The notes: generated by a model not told the origin, from the letters alone. A stretch of 64,000 nt of DNA from Pseudorhodoplanes sp. (GCA_032027085.1 JAVSMS010000001.1:4069730-4133729); one strand, 5' to 3'. Shown: positions 44,185-52,110, counted from the stretch's first letter. Numbers and translations: made by a program.

Positions 44185-44501
44185 GCCGCTTGCGCTCCGC
44201 CGAAGGTTGCTTCGATCAGCGCCACCGCGATCCGCACATAATCCGCCGCCCCGCCGGGCACGCGCATGCGCGCGACCTCCTCGTCCGACACCGTCTCGCC
44301 CGCGCCGCGAAGGCCGGCGGCGATGATGCGGACGAGATCCTGCGCGCTCATGCGCCCGGCGCCGAAGCGCTCCGCCAGCGCCGTGAGATCGCTGGCGCCG
44401 AACGCGGCCTCCAGTTCGGCCAGCGCGCCGAGAGTCAGCACCAGGCGGCGTGTCGCGCCGCCGATCTCGGCCTCGATTTCACCGCGATGAAGGTTGGGCA
44501 T
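44181..44501 (-). CDS. GTA gp10-like tail chaperone
   Basis: A 106-residue protein with the GTA_gp10 pattern HRGEIEAEIGGATRRLVLTL, GALAELEAAFGASDLTALAE and DLVRIIAAGLRGAGETVSD. It helps package the tape measure before tail assembly. ATG 44501 has GGAG 7 nt upstream and is preferred over ATG 44519, which directly abuts the gp9 stop. Confidence 0.92.
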   Translation of the reverse strand: MPNLHRGEIEAEIGGATRRLVLTLGALAELEAAFGASDLTALAERFGAGRMSAQDLVRIIAAGLRGAGETVSDEEVARMRVPGGAADYVRIAVALIEATFGGAQAA

Positions 44502-44519
44502 GAAAATACTCCGACGCAT

Positions 44520-44927
44520 TTAGATTGACGTGAACGTCAGCGCCCCCGCCGATTCCAGCGCGAGTTCATACGTCACTTCGCCGTCATGCTCGCCGGCGAA
44601 TTCCAGCGACGCGATCTGGAACGGCCCTTCGACATTTCCGAAATCGGGAATCACGATCTGAAAATCCTTCACCGCGCCGTCGAAGAAGGTCTGCCGCATC
44701 AACGCGTCGGTCGCTGCATCCTTGAACAACCCGCGGCCGGCGATCGAGGCGCGCCTGATGCCGGCGCCGTCCAGCAATTCGCGCCAGCGCCCGGCGGATT
44801 CCGCATGCGTGATGTCGACGCTCTCGGCATTGAAGGCGAGCCGGCGCGAGCGCAGTCCGGCGACGGTGACGAAGCTCGTGCCGTCGTGAATCTTGATCAG
44901 CAGGTCCTTGCCTTTCTGGGCGGTCAT
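44520..44927 (-). CDS. GTA gp9-like major tail protein (TP901-1 family)
   Basis: A 135-residue tail-tube subunit: AQKGKDLLIKIHDGTSFVTV, RRLAFNAESVDITHAESAGR and the WRELLDGAG motif shared by TP901-1/GTA tube proteins, ending in YELALESAGALTFT. ATG 44927 has AAGGAG 6-7 nt upstream. Confidence 0.93.
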   Translation of the reverse strand: MTAQKGKDLLIKIHDGTSFVTVAGLRSRRLAFNAESVDITHAESAGRWRELLDGAGIRRASIAGRGLFKDAATDALMRQTFFDGAVKDFQIVIPDFGNVEGPFQIASLEFAGEHDGEVTYELALESAGALTFTSI

Positions 44928-44978
44928 GTTGTCTCCTTCGGATTCTTTTTTCATCGCCCGTGCAAGCGGGCGATCCAG

Positions 44979-45398
44979 TCACCACGACGGCTGGAGTGGC
45001 TCCGTCACCGCACGGAAGCGCACCACCGCGTGATACGTACGCCCGTCCGCTTCGCGGCGGATATCGGCGAGCGCGAAGCGCAGGTTGACGAGGTGATGTC
45101 CTTCCGGCGCGAGCGGCGCGTCGTCGAGCGCCTGCAGCAAGGTGCCGGCGATGACATGCGCCTCGCGGTGCCCGCCATGCCGCGACCAGGCGTGCAAGGT
45201 GAGCTGGTGTTCTTCGCCCTCCTCCTCGCCCGCGGAATAGTCGGCAACGCGCGCCTCGCCCAGCGTCACATATGGAAAAGCCGCCGTCGCCGGCGGCTCG
45301 TCGTAGATTTTGGGCCCGCCCAGAACGGCGATGAGCGGCGCATGCGCGGACAGGGTGGAATGAATGGCGGCGCGCAACGCCGCGGAGGATGGAGTCAT
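44979..45398 (-). CDS. GTA gp8-like tail terminator (DUF3168)
   Basis: A 139-residue protein: LRAAIHSTLSAHAPLIAVLG, KIYDEPPATAAFPYVTLGEA and LTLHAWSRHGGHREAHVIAG are the DUF3168 signature. It caps the tail tube at the head-tail junction. ATG 45398 begins the conserved sequence. Upstream lie a family D repeat and a terminator that separate it from gp7. Confidence 0.92.
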   Translation of the reverse strand: MTPSSAALRAAIHSTLSAHAPLIAVLGGPKIYDEPPATAAFPYVTLGEARVADYSAGEEEGEEHQLTLHAWSRHGGHREAHVIAGTLLQALDDAPLAPEGHHLVNLRFALADIRREADGRTYHAVVRFRAVTEPLQPSW

Positions 45399-45425
45399 GT
45401 GGTGACAACCTTGAGGCAAACTCGG

Positions 45426-45517
45426 TGACCCTCCCCCTTGTGGGGAGGGTGGCGGGCGCGAAGCGCGAGCCGGGTGGAGGTCGTACGGTGAATCCCGGAG
45501 ACCCCCACCTCGCCCGC
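45426..45517. repeat. Palindromic repeat family D, copy 3
   Basis: GACCCTCCCCCTTGTGGGGA followed by a nested GCGCGAAGCGC hairpin and a right arm GACCCCCACCTCGCCCGC. It lies between gp7 and gp8, directly downstream (in gene direction) of an intrinsic terminator. Confidence 0.78.
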
Positions 45518-45549
45518 AAAAAAAAACAAACCCGGCATCAGCCGGTTTT
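45518..45549 (-). terminator. Intrinsic terminator between gp7 and gp8
   Basis: Minus strand AAAACCGGC-TGAT-GCCGGGTTT then G and nine T residues. The hairpin begins 24 nt after the gp7 stop and about 120 nt before the gp8 start, on the coding strand of the particle genes. Confidence 0.85.
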
Positions 45550-45572
45550 GATTGGGGAGGGAAAGACACACG

Positions 45573-45896
45573 TCACGCGCCGCGTTCTTCCGCCTGGATC
45601 TCCAGAAAGCGCTTGCGGCCGTTGCGGTCGCGCAGCGTGACGATGCGGAAGAGGCGCGCACCGTCGCGCAAGCGATGGCGCGGCGTGATGTCGGCGGAAT
45701 AGCGAAGCGTGATGCGGTGCGTGATCGCGACGCCGCGCTGCGCCGCCGCGATCTCTTCGCGCGCGGAGACCGGCGTCACCGCCGCCCACAAGATCGCGAC
45801 ACTCTCATAAGTCCGCGTCACGCCTCCCGCTCCGTCGGGAGTTTCAACCGGCGCTTCCAGCGCCAGCCTTCGATTGAGTGCGCCGGGATCGCTCAT
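45573..45896 (-). CDS. GTA gp7-like head closure / head-tail joining protein
   Basis: A 107-residue protein: GALNRRLALEAPVETPDGAG, VAILWAAVTPVSAREEIAAA and HRLRDGARLFRIVTLRDRNG match the phage head-tail joining family of HK97-like particles. It overlaps gp6 by 4 nt. Confidence 0.92.
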   Translation of the reverse strand: MSDPGALNRRLALEAPVETPDGAGGVTRTYESVAILWAAVTPVSAREEIAAAQRGVAITHRITLRYSADITPRHRLRDGARLFRIVTLRDRNGRKRFLEIQAEERGA

Positions 45897-46465
45897 AGCG
45901 ACACCACGCGATACGGCGCGATCATGCCGGCGACCGCGCGCGGCACGCTCGCCACCTCCCCGCTCGCCGCGATCAGCGCGCGGTTCTCGTACCAGTGCGC
46001 GGTCAAGAGCCGGATCGCCTGCCGCAGCGGCTGCGGCACATCGTCGGCGTCCCCGCCATAGCCGGCTTCGATGTCGATTTCGATGCCGCCGAATGGCCGC
46101 CCCGGCATCGGCATGGCGCCGGGCACAAAACTCAGCACAGCCGGCGCCGCCACCTTGTCGATCGCGAGACTGTCGTCATCGACGAGCTCTGCGCCATTGG
46201 CGGTGAACACGCGCACGGCGATCACTTGCCGCAGCGGCGCCGGCAAGATCGGCAGCGCGCCGCTTGCGGGCCAGACGTCGCGCGTCAATCGCCAGACCTG
46301 CGTGATCAGCGCGCGGCGCGTCTGCGCCTCGACGTGCAGGCGCGCGCCCGCGATCAAGGCTGCGATCACCTCGTCATCGTCATTGTGCTCGACGCGCAGA
46401 AAGGCTTTCGCCTCCGCCAGCGAGACAGGCTCGCCGGCCGGATGCGTGAGAATGATGGAGGGCAT
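45893..46465 (-). CDS. GTA gp6-like head-tail connector
   Basis: A 190-residue adaptor protein with the phage connector motif EPVSLAEAKAFLRVEHNDDD, EVIAALIAGARLHVEAQTRR and the C-terminal LRQAIRLLTAHWYENRALI. ATG 46465 was chosen as the conserved sequence starts there. It heads the gp6-gp7 pair, separated from the capsid gene by 3.6 kb of other genes. Confidence 0.92.
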   Translation of the reverse strand: MPSIILTHPAGEPVSLAEAKAFLRVEHNDDDEVIAALIAGARLHVEAQTRRALITQVWRLTRDVWPASGALPILPAPLRQVIAVRVFTANGAELVDDDSLAIDKVAAPAVLSFVPGAMPMPGRPFGGIEIDIEAGYGGDADDVPQPLRQAIRLLTAHWYENRALIAASGEVASVPRAVAGMIAPYRVVSL

Positions 46466-46551
46466 GTGTTGAACCCACAGACGTGCGCACCTCTCGGGGA
46501 GAGGGACAACCAGCATTGACTTCACCGGCAGAACCGGGCTCAACACGCGGC

Positions 46552-47304
46552 ATGACCCGCCGCCTGCTCGCCCCCATCCTGCTCGTCTCGTTGAATGTTC
46601 CCGCCGCCGCCATGGTCGGCGGCGCGGCGCCGGTGAACGGCGCGCACGCGGCGGTCACCATCGTCGGCTCGCGCGGCAATTTCTGCACCGGCGCCTATAT
46701 CGCGCGCGATCTCGTGCTCACCGCCGCGCATTGCGTGCTGCCCGGCGCCGATTACAAGCTCGTCGCCTATGACGCGCAGCGCCAGCCTTCGCTGCGCGAC
46801 ACCGCGCGCATCGAGCGCCATCCGCAATTCAATCTCGACAATTACAACAAGGCGCGCGTCACCGCCGACGTGGCGCTGATCAAGTTGCCCGCGCCCGCCA
46901 ATGTCACGCCGGTGCCGCTCTCCGGCGCGCGGCTGAACGTGCAGCCGGGCGACCGCTTCATTGTATCGGGCCTCGGCGTCGCCATCCGCGGCGACGGCAA
47001 GAGCGGCGGCACCTTGCGCCAGGCGACGCTTGCCGCCACCGGCAAGCCGGGCAATCTGCAGATCCGCCTGATGGACCCGGCAACCAGGAACGAACGTTCA
47101 GGGCTCGGCGCCTGCACCGGCGATTCCGGCGCGCCGGTGTTTCAGGAGAACGGCGGACGCTATGTCGTGATCGGCGTGGTGAGCTGGTCGACCGGCCCCA
47201 GGAATACGGACGGCTGCGGCGGCCTCACCGGCGTCACACCGCTGCAGCTTTATTATCCCTGGATCGCGGAGACCGCGAAGAAACTCGGCTCGCCGCTGCC
47301 GTGA
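46552..47304 (+). CDS. Secreted trypsin-like serine protease (S1 family)
   Basis: A 250-residue exported protease. The signal peptide is LLAPILLVSLNVPAAAM, followed by VGGAAPVNG resembling an activation site. The triad is visible: His in VLTAAHCVLPG, Asp in TADVALIKLP and Ser in GACTGDSGAPVF. Divergent from gp6 and inserted between capsid and connector. Substrate unknown. Confidence 0.9.
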   Translation: MTRRLLAPILLVSLNVPAAAMVGGAAPVNGAHAAVTIVGSRGNFCTGAYIARDLVLTAAHCVLPGADYKLVAYDAQRQPSLRDTARIERHPQFNLDNYNKARVTADVALIKLPAPANVTPVPLSGARLNVQPGDRFIVSGLGVAIRGDGKSGGTLRQATLAATGKPGNLQIRLMDPATRNERSGLGACTGDSGAPVFQENGGRYVVIGVVSWSTGPRNTDGCGGLTGVTPLQLYYPWIAETAKKLGSPLP

Positions 47305-47313
47305 ATTCAGGAT

Positions 47314-47374
47314 TGTCATGCCCCGCGAAAGCGGGGCATCCAGTAAACTGAGGACGATTGTGTTTACTGGATCG
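47314..47374. repeat. Palindromic repeat family A, copy 2
   Basis: TGTCATGCCCCGCGAAAGCG GGGCATCC followed by AGTAAAC and, 17 bp on, GTTTACTGGATC. It directly abuts a family C element, forming a 145-bp composite block after the protease gene. Confidence 0.8.
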
Positions 47375-47457
47375 CCCCATCACAAGTCGGCTGTAGCCGA
47401 CTTGTGAACCTTAAAAGCCGATCTCGGGTAAACCCGAGATCGGGCGCGGGCGATGAC
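47375..47457. repeat. Palindromic repeat family C, copy 2
   Basis: CCCATCACAAGTCGGCTGTA then GCCGACTTGTG, followed by GATCTCGGG-TAAA-CCCGAGATC. Both hairpins are perfect here. Inverted orientation relative to the copy at 41014. Confidence 0.78.
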
Positions 47458-47534
47458 AACACGCGCAAAGCGATTCGGCCCTTGGCCGCCGACCTCCCCT
47501 TTCAGGGGGAGGTACGTCAAACTCCCGAGCCGCA

Positions 47535-47699
47535 TCACTCCGTGCGGCCGTAGAAATTGACCTGTTGCTGCTGGTCGAGCCGCACCGAACTCGGACTTGA
47601 GGCGGCGGTGGCGATGCTCTCCTGGAACGCATTCAGGCTGTAGGCCGCGACCACGGCGAGAACCACGGCAACCAGGGCGGCCAGCAAAAAAGCGCGCAT
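47535..47699 (-). CDS. Small single-TM protein, 54 residues
   Basis: A short frame with ATG at 47699 and TGA at 47535. It begins MRAFLLAALVAVVLAVVAAY, a clean membrane or signal helix, and then a polar tail ending QQQQVNFYGRTE. The transition after residue 20 and complete frame support a real small membrane or exported protein, function unknown. Confidence 0.65.
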   Translation of the reverse strand: MRAFLLAALVAVVLAVVAAYSLNAFQESIATAASSPSSVRLDQQQQVNFYGRTE

Positions 47700-47876
47700 T
47701 AAACTGCTCCATTTCTCGCCCCGGATATGGCGATTGTGGCGATCACTTGCCGGTCACATTATTGCGAATCCCGGGAGGCAGATTGCCACGCCGGTTGCGG
47801 TGTTGGTGTCTATGGAACGAACACCCGCCTGTCCGGTTGCCGGACAGACCTTTAGGCCCGGATCATGAGGATTGTC

Positions 47877-48191
47877 ATGAAAACACCTTTCAAGCTCTCC
47901 GCCGCCTGCCTCGCAGCCGCCGCGCTGCTCGCTTTCGCGATCCCGCAACCGGCGTCGGCATCAGATAACGGCCTCTCCAGCTCCGACATTTCGGCGGCCA
48001 AGAAGAAAAAGTCGAAACGCTCTCAGGTCTACATCTACGGGCCGGCGCGCGGCGCCTATGGCTACCGGCCCTACGGATTCAGGAACGACCCCTCCTTCGA
48101 TCCCTATGGCCGGCCCTGGCGGCCGAATTTCTACGCGAACTGCTACGAGGATCTCGGCTACGGCCGCTTCCGCGATTGCGCGGATTTCTGA
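47877..48191 (+). CDS. Small exported protein of unknown function
   Basis: A 104-residue protein. A signal peptide (LSAACLAAAALLAFAIPQPASA) is followed by a Lys-rich patch (KKKKSKR) and a Tyr/Gly/Pro/Arg-rich mature part (GPARGAYGYRPYGFR, PYGRPWRPNFY) with CYEDLGYGRFRDC holding two cysteines. ATG 47877 has GAGG 7 nt upstream. Probably periplasmic. Confidence 0.75.
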   Translation: MKTPFKLSAACLAAAALLAFAIPQPASASDNGLSSSDISAAKKKKSKRSQVYIYGPARGAYGYRPYGFRNDPSFDPYGRPWRPNFYANCYEDLGYGRFRDCADF

Positions 48192-48218
48192 GCGAGGCGG
48201 TCAATCGGCGCCCGCCGC

Positions 48219-48304
48219 TGTCATGCCCCGCAAAAGCGGGGCATCCGGTATTACTGAAACCGTTGTGTTTACTGGATCGTCCGCTTTCGCGGACGACGAT
48301 GACA
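48219..48304. repeat. Palindromic repeat family A, copy 3
   Basis: TGTCATGCCCCGCAAAAGCG GGGCATCC, internal TGTGTTTACTGGATC, then GTCCGCTTTCGCGGACGACG ATGACA. It lies between the small exported gene and the membrane-protein gene, which converge. Confidence 0.8.
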
Positions 48305-48383
48305 CGCAGCAAGCAGCCTCACATCCCGCCGCCGACGCGCCCGTCCGGTTTTCGGCGTGAACTTGCTTCCACAGATATGTGAC

Positions 48384-49244
48384 TCACGCTGCCCAGCGAC
48401 GGCGCAACAGCAGAGACGGCGACAGCTCTTCATCGCGGTGGCGGCCGCCTGCGCAGGCGGCGAACCATGCCGCTGCCGCGCCCAGCAACGCCGCCGCTCC
48501 CGCCATGAAGGCAAGGATCACCGCATTGCGGCGCGCGCGGGCGATGTTGTCTCGCACCGAGGCGATCGCGGCGTCCACCCGCTTCTCCGCGTCTGGTGGT
48601 GCGATCCCGGTCGTGCTTGCAGTCAGGCGCGCGAGATAGCTGCGATCCTCCGCAGTGATGCCGGTATGCCCGGACGCGGTAAGCAGGATGCGCGCCGCCT
48701 CCGCCCGGGTGTAGCTCATGTCCACATTGGCCGGCCGGCGCTCCGTCCGGAACAGCTTGTCGAGATCGAAGGCGATAAGGTTTTCGCCGCCGACCGACGC
48801 GTTCGGGCCCGCCGTTCCGCCCGAAGGAGCCGCGAGTTGCGTCGCCGACTGCGCGGCGCCAAGCGCGAGCAGTCCGGTCAGCAGGACGGCGAGCGCCCAG
48901 ACCAGCAATCCATGCGTTCCGTCGCGAAATTCGACTTCATCCGGCGTGGCGTTGCTCAGCCTTGCACGCATGCGGCCCGCGATGTAACCGCCCAGACCAA
49001 AGCTCGCCAGGGCGACAAGCAAGAGATAAAGGCCCGATGTGAGCCATAAGGCGCTCGAGGCGTCGCGCCATGTCGGCGCCGTCGACGCAACGGCGAGTCC
49101 GATGGTAGCCGCGAAGCTGTGCAGCACAAAGGCGAAACCGGCAGCCGCAACAGCGCCGGCAATGATCGGCCCCCACTGGACATAGGAAAAGGATGGACCA
49201 GCCTGGACAGTCGGCGGGTTTGTCGCCGGGCTTGCGGGCGCCAT
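48384..49244 (-). CDS. Conserved membrane protein of unknown function
   Basis: A 286-residue protein with four predicted TM segments: VQWGPIIAGAVAAAGFAFVL, LWLTSGLYLLLVALASFGLG, GLLVWALAVLLTGLLALGAA and, near the end, VILAFMAGAAALLGAAAAWF. The first is preceded by a Pro/Ala-rich tail. The extra-membrane loop between TM3 and TM4 is polar. Not linked to particle function by sequence. ATG 49244 has GGAGG upstream. Confidence 0.8.
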   Translation of the reverse strand: MAPASPATNPPTVQAGPSFSYVQWGPIIAGAVAAAGFAFVLHSFAATIGLAVASTAPTWRDASSALWLTSGLYLLLVALASFGLGGYIAGRMRARLSNATPDEVEFRDGTHGLLVWALAVLLTGLLALGAAQSATQLAAPSGGTAGPNASVGGENLIAFDLDKLFRTERRPANVDMSYTRAEAARILLTASGHTGITAEDRSYLARLTASTTGIAPPDAEKRVDAAIASVRDNIARARRNAVILAFMAGAAALLGAAAAWFAACAGGRHRDEELSPSLLLRRRWAA

Positions 49245-49255
49245 GTTTGCCTCCG

Positions 49256-49330
49256 TCAACGCAGGCCGAAGAAAGACAGAATAGCCATGATCACGACAAT
49301 CAGTCCGATCAGGTAAATCAGACCATGCAT
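49256..49330 (-). CDS. 24-residue hydrophobic microprotein
   Basis: MHGLIYLIGLIVVIMAILSF then FGLR, a single predicted TM helix. ATG 49330 is preceded by a strong GGAGG at 5 nt, and the stop lies 11 nt before the larger membrane-protein gene, suggesting a two-gene transcript. Size and pattern resemble the one at 58177. Confidence 0.6.
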   Translation of the reverse strand: MHGLIYLIGLIVVIMAILSFFGLR

Positions 49331-49609
49331 TGGAGCCTCCTCGCATGTCCGTTCAGACAGCCGGCAATGTTCGCCGCATGCAGACTGAACGGTTGCATGT
49401 GTCAAAGGTTCCACATGCCCGTGGCGATGCCGGCCGCCGGCGGCGGCGATCGTCACGGCGCCGAACACTGTGCGCGCTGTTGTCGACGCGTCGAATGACA
49501 GCGATGTGCGTTCGCGGCCTCTCCGGTCCGAATGATGGAACCACTTGCCGGCACGAAGGTTGCGCGAGGGCGGTTTTCCGCCCCGACACCGGAGCGCATG
49601 TGAGGATCA

Positions 49610-50065
49610 ATGATACTCGAATGGACCGACATCCTTCTGCGGCTGGGCGGCGCGGCGGCCGCGGGAGTCGTGCTCGGCATCAATCGCGACCTGCAGAACA
49701 AGCCGATCGGCTCGCGCACGCTCGGCCTTGTCGGACTGGGTGCGGCCATCGTCGTCATCGCCACCATTCAGGTGCCCGGCATGGCGGAAAATCCCGACGC
49801 CCTGAGCCGCGTCGTTCAGGGTGTCATTCAGGGTCTGATGACCGGCATCAGCTTCATCGGCGCCGGTGTCATCCTGCGCGACTCCAGCCGGCAGAGCGTC
49901 GAGGGACTGACCACCGCCGCAACCGTCTGGGTCACGGCGGCGCTCGGCATCGCCTGCGGCCTCGCCATGTGGCGAACCGTGCTGCCGGCGATTCTCATTG
50001 CGCTGGCCTTGCTCGTCGTCCTCGCCTGGATCGAGGCCACGCTGGAGCGGCGCAGGAAGGGATGA
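49610..50065 (+). CDS. MgtC/SapB family membrane protein
   Basis: A 151-residue inner-membrane protein with the MgtC pattern LGGAAAAGVVLGINRDLQNK, GSRTLGLVGLGAAIVVIATI, TGISFIGAGVILRD and VEGLTTAATVWVTAALGIAC. Family members are tied to Mg limitation and intracellular survival. It lacks the C-terminal ACT-like domain of long MgtC proteins. Converges on the capsid gene, 21 nt apart. Confidence 0.9.
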   Translation: MILEWTDILLRLGGAAAAGVVLGINRDLQNKPIGSRTLGLVGLGAAIVVIATIQVPGMAENPDALSRVVQGVIQGLMTGISFIGAGVILRDSSRQSVEGLTTAATVWVTAALGIACGLAMWRTVLPAILIALALLVVLAWIEATLERRRKG

Positions 50066-50086
50066 GCGCCGCTCGCGTTGTCCGCA

Positions 50087-51337
50087 TCAATTCGCGGAAA
50101 ACTTCAGCAGCTTGATCGCGTCGTAATCCTGCACCCCGCCGCCGACCCGTTTCGTGGTGTAGAACAACACGTAGGGCTTGACGGAATAAGGATCGCGCAG
50201 CACCCGCACGCCCTGCCGGTCCACGATCAGATAGCCGCGGTTGAAGTCGCCAAAGGCGACGGAATAAGAATCCGCCGCGATCTCCGGCATGTCCTCGGCC
50301 TCCGCCAGCGGGAAGCTCATCAGCGTGGCGCGGCCGCCCGCCTGCGCCGGCGGCTGCCAGAGATAATGTCCGTCCGCCGCCTTGAACTTGCGCACCGCGC
50401 TCTGCGTCTTGCGGTTCATCACGAACAGGCCGTTCTGGCGATAGCCCGCCTTCACCGCATAGATCAGGTCGATCAGTACGTCGGACGGATTGCTCGCCGG
50501 AAACGCGCCGGCCGCTCCGGTCGCGATATAGCCGATCTGTCCCCACGCCCAGGCGCTGTTGGCGACATTGGTGTAGGAGAGAAAGCCCTTCGGCTTGTTG
50601 ACGCCGTCGCCGGCAACGAAGGCCGCGCCTTCCTGCTCGGCGAACACCTGGTCGATCTCGCTCGCCAGCCACTCGTCGAGATTGACCGCGGCATCTTCCA
50701 GGAGGCTCGCCGTCGCCGCCGGCATGGCATAGAGCTCCATCGCCGGAAACGCGAGCTCATCGAGCACGGGCGAGGCGGTCTGCGGGCGCGCCGCCGTCTC
50801 CCCCACCCAGCCGGTCGCAGGTCCGCTCGTCATCATCGGCTTGCGATAGACGCTGGCGGAGATTTCGCGCACGCCGGAAATGGCGCGGATCGGAGAGATG
50901 TCGCGCAGCCGCTTGCCGATTTCGGTTTCGAGTTCGGGCGGCGCCAGATAGCCGCCGTCCGGATTGGACGAGACCGACATCGCCTTCACTTCAAGCTGGC
51001 GCAGGCCCGCGCTTTCTCCGGTGCGGATATAGCTCTCGAACGCCGCCTTGTGCTCGCGCGCATCGTCCGCGCGCGGCCTGTTCTGGTCGAGCGTCGGCCG
51101 CGCCGCCTTCAGCGCGAGGTCGTCAAGCCGGCGCTGCTGCGCGTCGATGGCGGCGTCGATGCGCGCCACCTTCTCCTCCAGCAGCACGTCGCCGCGCTTG
51201 CGCTCGATCTGTTGAAGGCGTGCGTCATTGGCCTCGCGAAACGCCTCGAAGGCGCGCATCATCTCCGCATGCGTGACGACCGCCTCCGGCGGCAGCCCGG
51301 CCTTGGTTTCGAGATGGTCGTTCGTGTCGATGTCCAT
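50087..51337 (-). CDS. GTA/HK97-type major capsid protein (gp5)
   Basis: A 416-residue capsid subunit. The N-terminal helical delta/scaffold region (about 1-105, coiled-coil EAFREANDARLQQIERKRGD) precedes the HK97 fold: MSVSSNPDGGYLAPPELETE, ISPIRAISGVREISASVYRK, ELYAMPAATASLLEDAAVNL and FFNRGYLIVDR-like C-terminal strands (GDFNRGYLIVDRQGVRVLRD). The cleavage site for the protease is expected near the helix/fold border. ATG 51337 has GAGGAA upstream. Confidence 0.95.
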   Translation of the reverse strand: MDIDTNDHLETKAGLPPEAVVTHAEMMRAFEAFREANDARLQQIERKRGDVLLEEKVARIDAAIDAQQRRLDDLALKAARPTLDQNRPRADDAREHKAAFESYIRTGESAGLRQLEVKAMSVSSNPDGGYLAPPELETEIGKRLRDISPIRAISGVREISASVYRKPMMTSGPATGWVGETAARPQTASPVLDELAFPAMELYAMPAATASLLEDAAVNLDEWLASEIDQVFAEQEGAAFVAGDGVNKPKGFLSYTNVANSAWAWGQIGYIATGAAGAFPASNPSDVLIDLIYAVKAGYRQNGLFVMNRKTQSAVRKFKAADGHYLWQPPAQAGGRATLMSFPLAEAEDMPEIAADSYSVAFGDFNRGYLIVDRQGVRVLRDPYSVKPYVLFYTTKRVGGGVQDYDAIKLLKFSAN

Positions 51338-51413
51338 GTGGTTCCTCGTTGGGGTTGAAAAAGAAAAAGCGCTCTCATCAGGAGAGGCTGGCCGAAAACT
51401 TGCTGTTCTCCGC

Positions 51414-51491
51414 GTCGTCCCCGCGCAAGCGGGGACCCATAAACACCTCGCTAGCTATGTGGCTATGGGTCCCCGCTTGCGCGGGGACGAC
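51414..51491. repeat. Palindromic repeat family B, perfect copy
   Basis: Two 28-bp arms that are exact complements: left 51414-51441 begins GTCGTCCCCGCGCAAGCGGG, right 51464-51491 ends GCGGGGACGAC, with a 22-nt loop. Each arm is also a small hairpin. It sits in the capsid-protease spacer and would form a very stable RNA structure. Confidence 0.88.
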
Positions 51492-51513
51492 TCCAGAAAT
51501 GGCTGAGGAGCCC

Positions 51514-52095
51514 TCATCCTTTTTCGGTCAGACTTTCAGGATGAGGCGCGCGAAAAAACGTCCGCCACTCCATCTCCGCCCGCCTCCGCGCGACGGAAAA
51601 AGGCCGCGCGGAAAACCCGTTCTCCTTCACCGCATGCACGCGCGCGCCGCTCAGCAGCGGAAAGGTGACCAGCGAGATTTCCCAGAGATCGAGCTCGATG
51701 AGCTTGCGCACGCGCGTCTTCGGGTCGACGCGCGCCTTCAGCGTCTTGAAGCCGATGGAAAGCCCGTCCGCCGTGCCGGCCTTGAGCAGCGCCAGAAGTT
51801 CGCGCGCCCGCATCACGTCGGGAATGAGCCGCCCGCGCGCATAGAGTCCGCGATGATCCTCGCGCAGCTCCAGCCAGATGCCGACGGGTTCGGCCGGATC
51901 GTGCTGGAACAGCATCGGGATGCGCCGCAACCCGCGCCGCTTCAGCGTGCCGGCAAACGCGCCCGGCATCACCATGTCGCGCGAGGCGTCGATCTCGCCG
52001 AACAGCGAGGCATAGCCTTCGATGCTGCCGTCCGCCGCGATCGTGGTGCGCGGACGGAAGACGCTGTCGATGGTGGGGTCGTTTGGTGCGAGCAT
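51514..52095 (-). CDS. GTA/HK97-type prohead protease (gp4)
   Basis: A 193-residue maturation protease: GSIEGYASLFGEIDASRDMV, MPGAFAGTLKRRGL, catalytic His in MLFQHDPAEPVGIW and Ser in DGLSIGFKTLKARVD, then LWEISLVTFPLLSGARV. These are the HK97 family signature. ATG 52095 begins the conserved sequence; its ribosome site is weak. Precedes the capsid gene as in GTA clusters. Confidence 0.94.
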   Translation of the reverse strand: MLAPNDPTIDSVFRPRTTIAADGSIEGYASLFGEIDASRDMVMPGAFAGTLKRRGLRRIPMLFQHDPAEPVGIWLELREDHRGLYARGRLIPDVMRARELLALLKAGTADGLSIGFKTLKARVDPKTRVRKLIELDLWEISLVTFPLLSGARVHAVKENGFSARPFSVARRRAEMEWRTFFRAPHPESLTEKG

Positions 52096-52110
52096 GGATA
52101 ATCTCACTGC

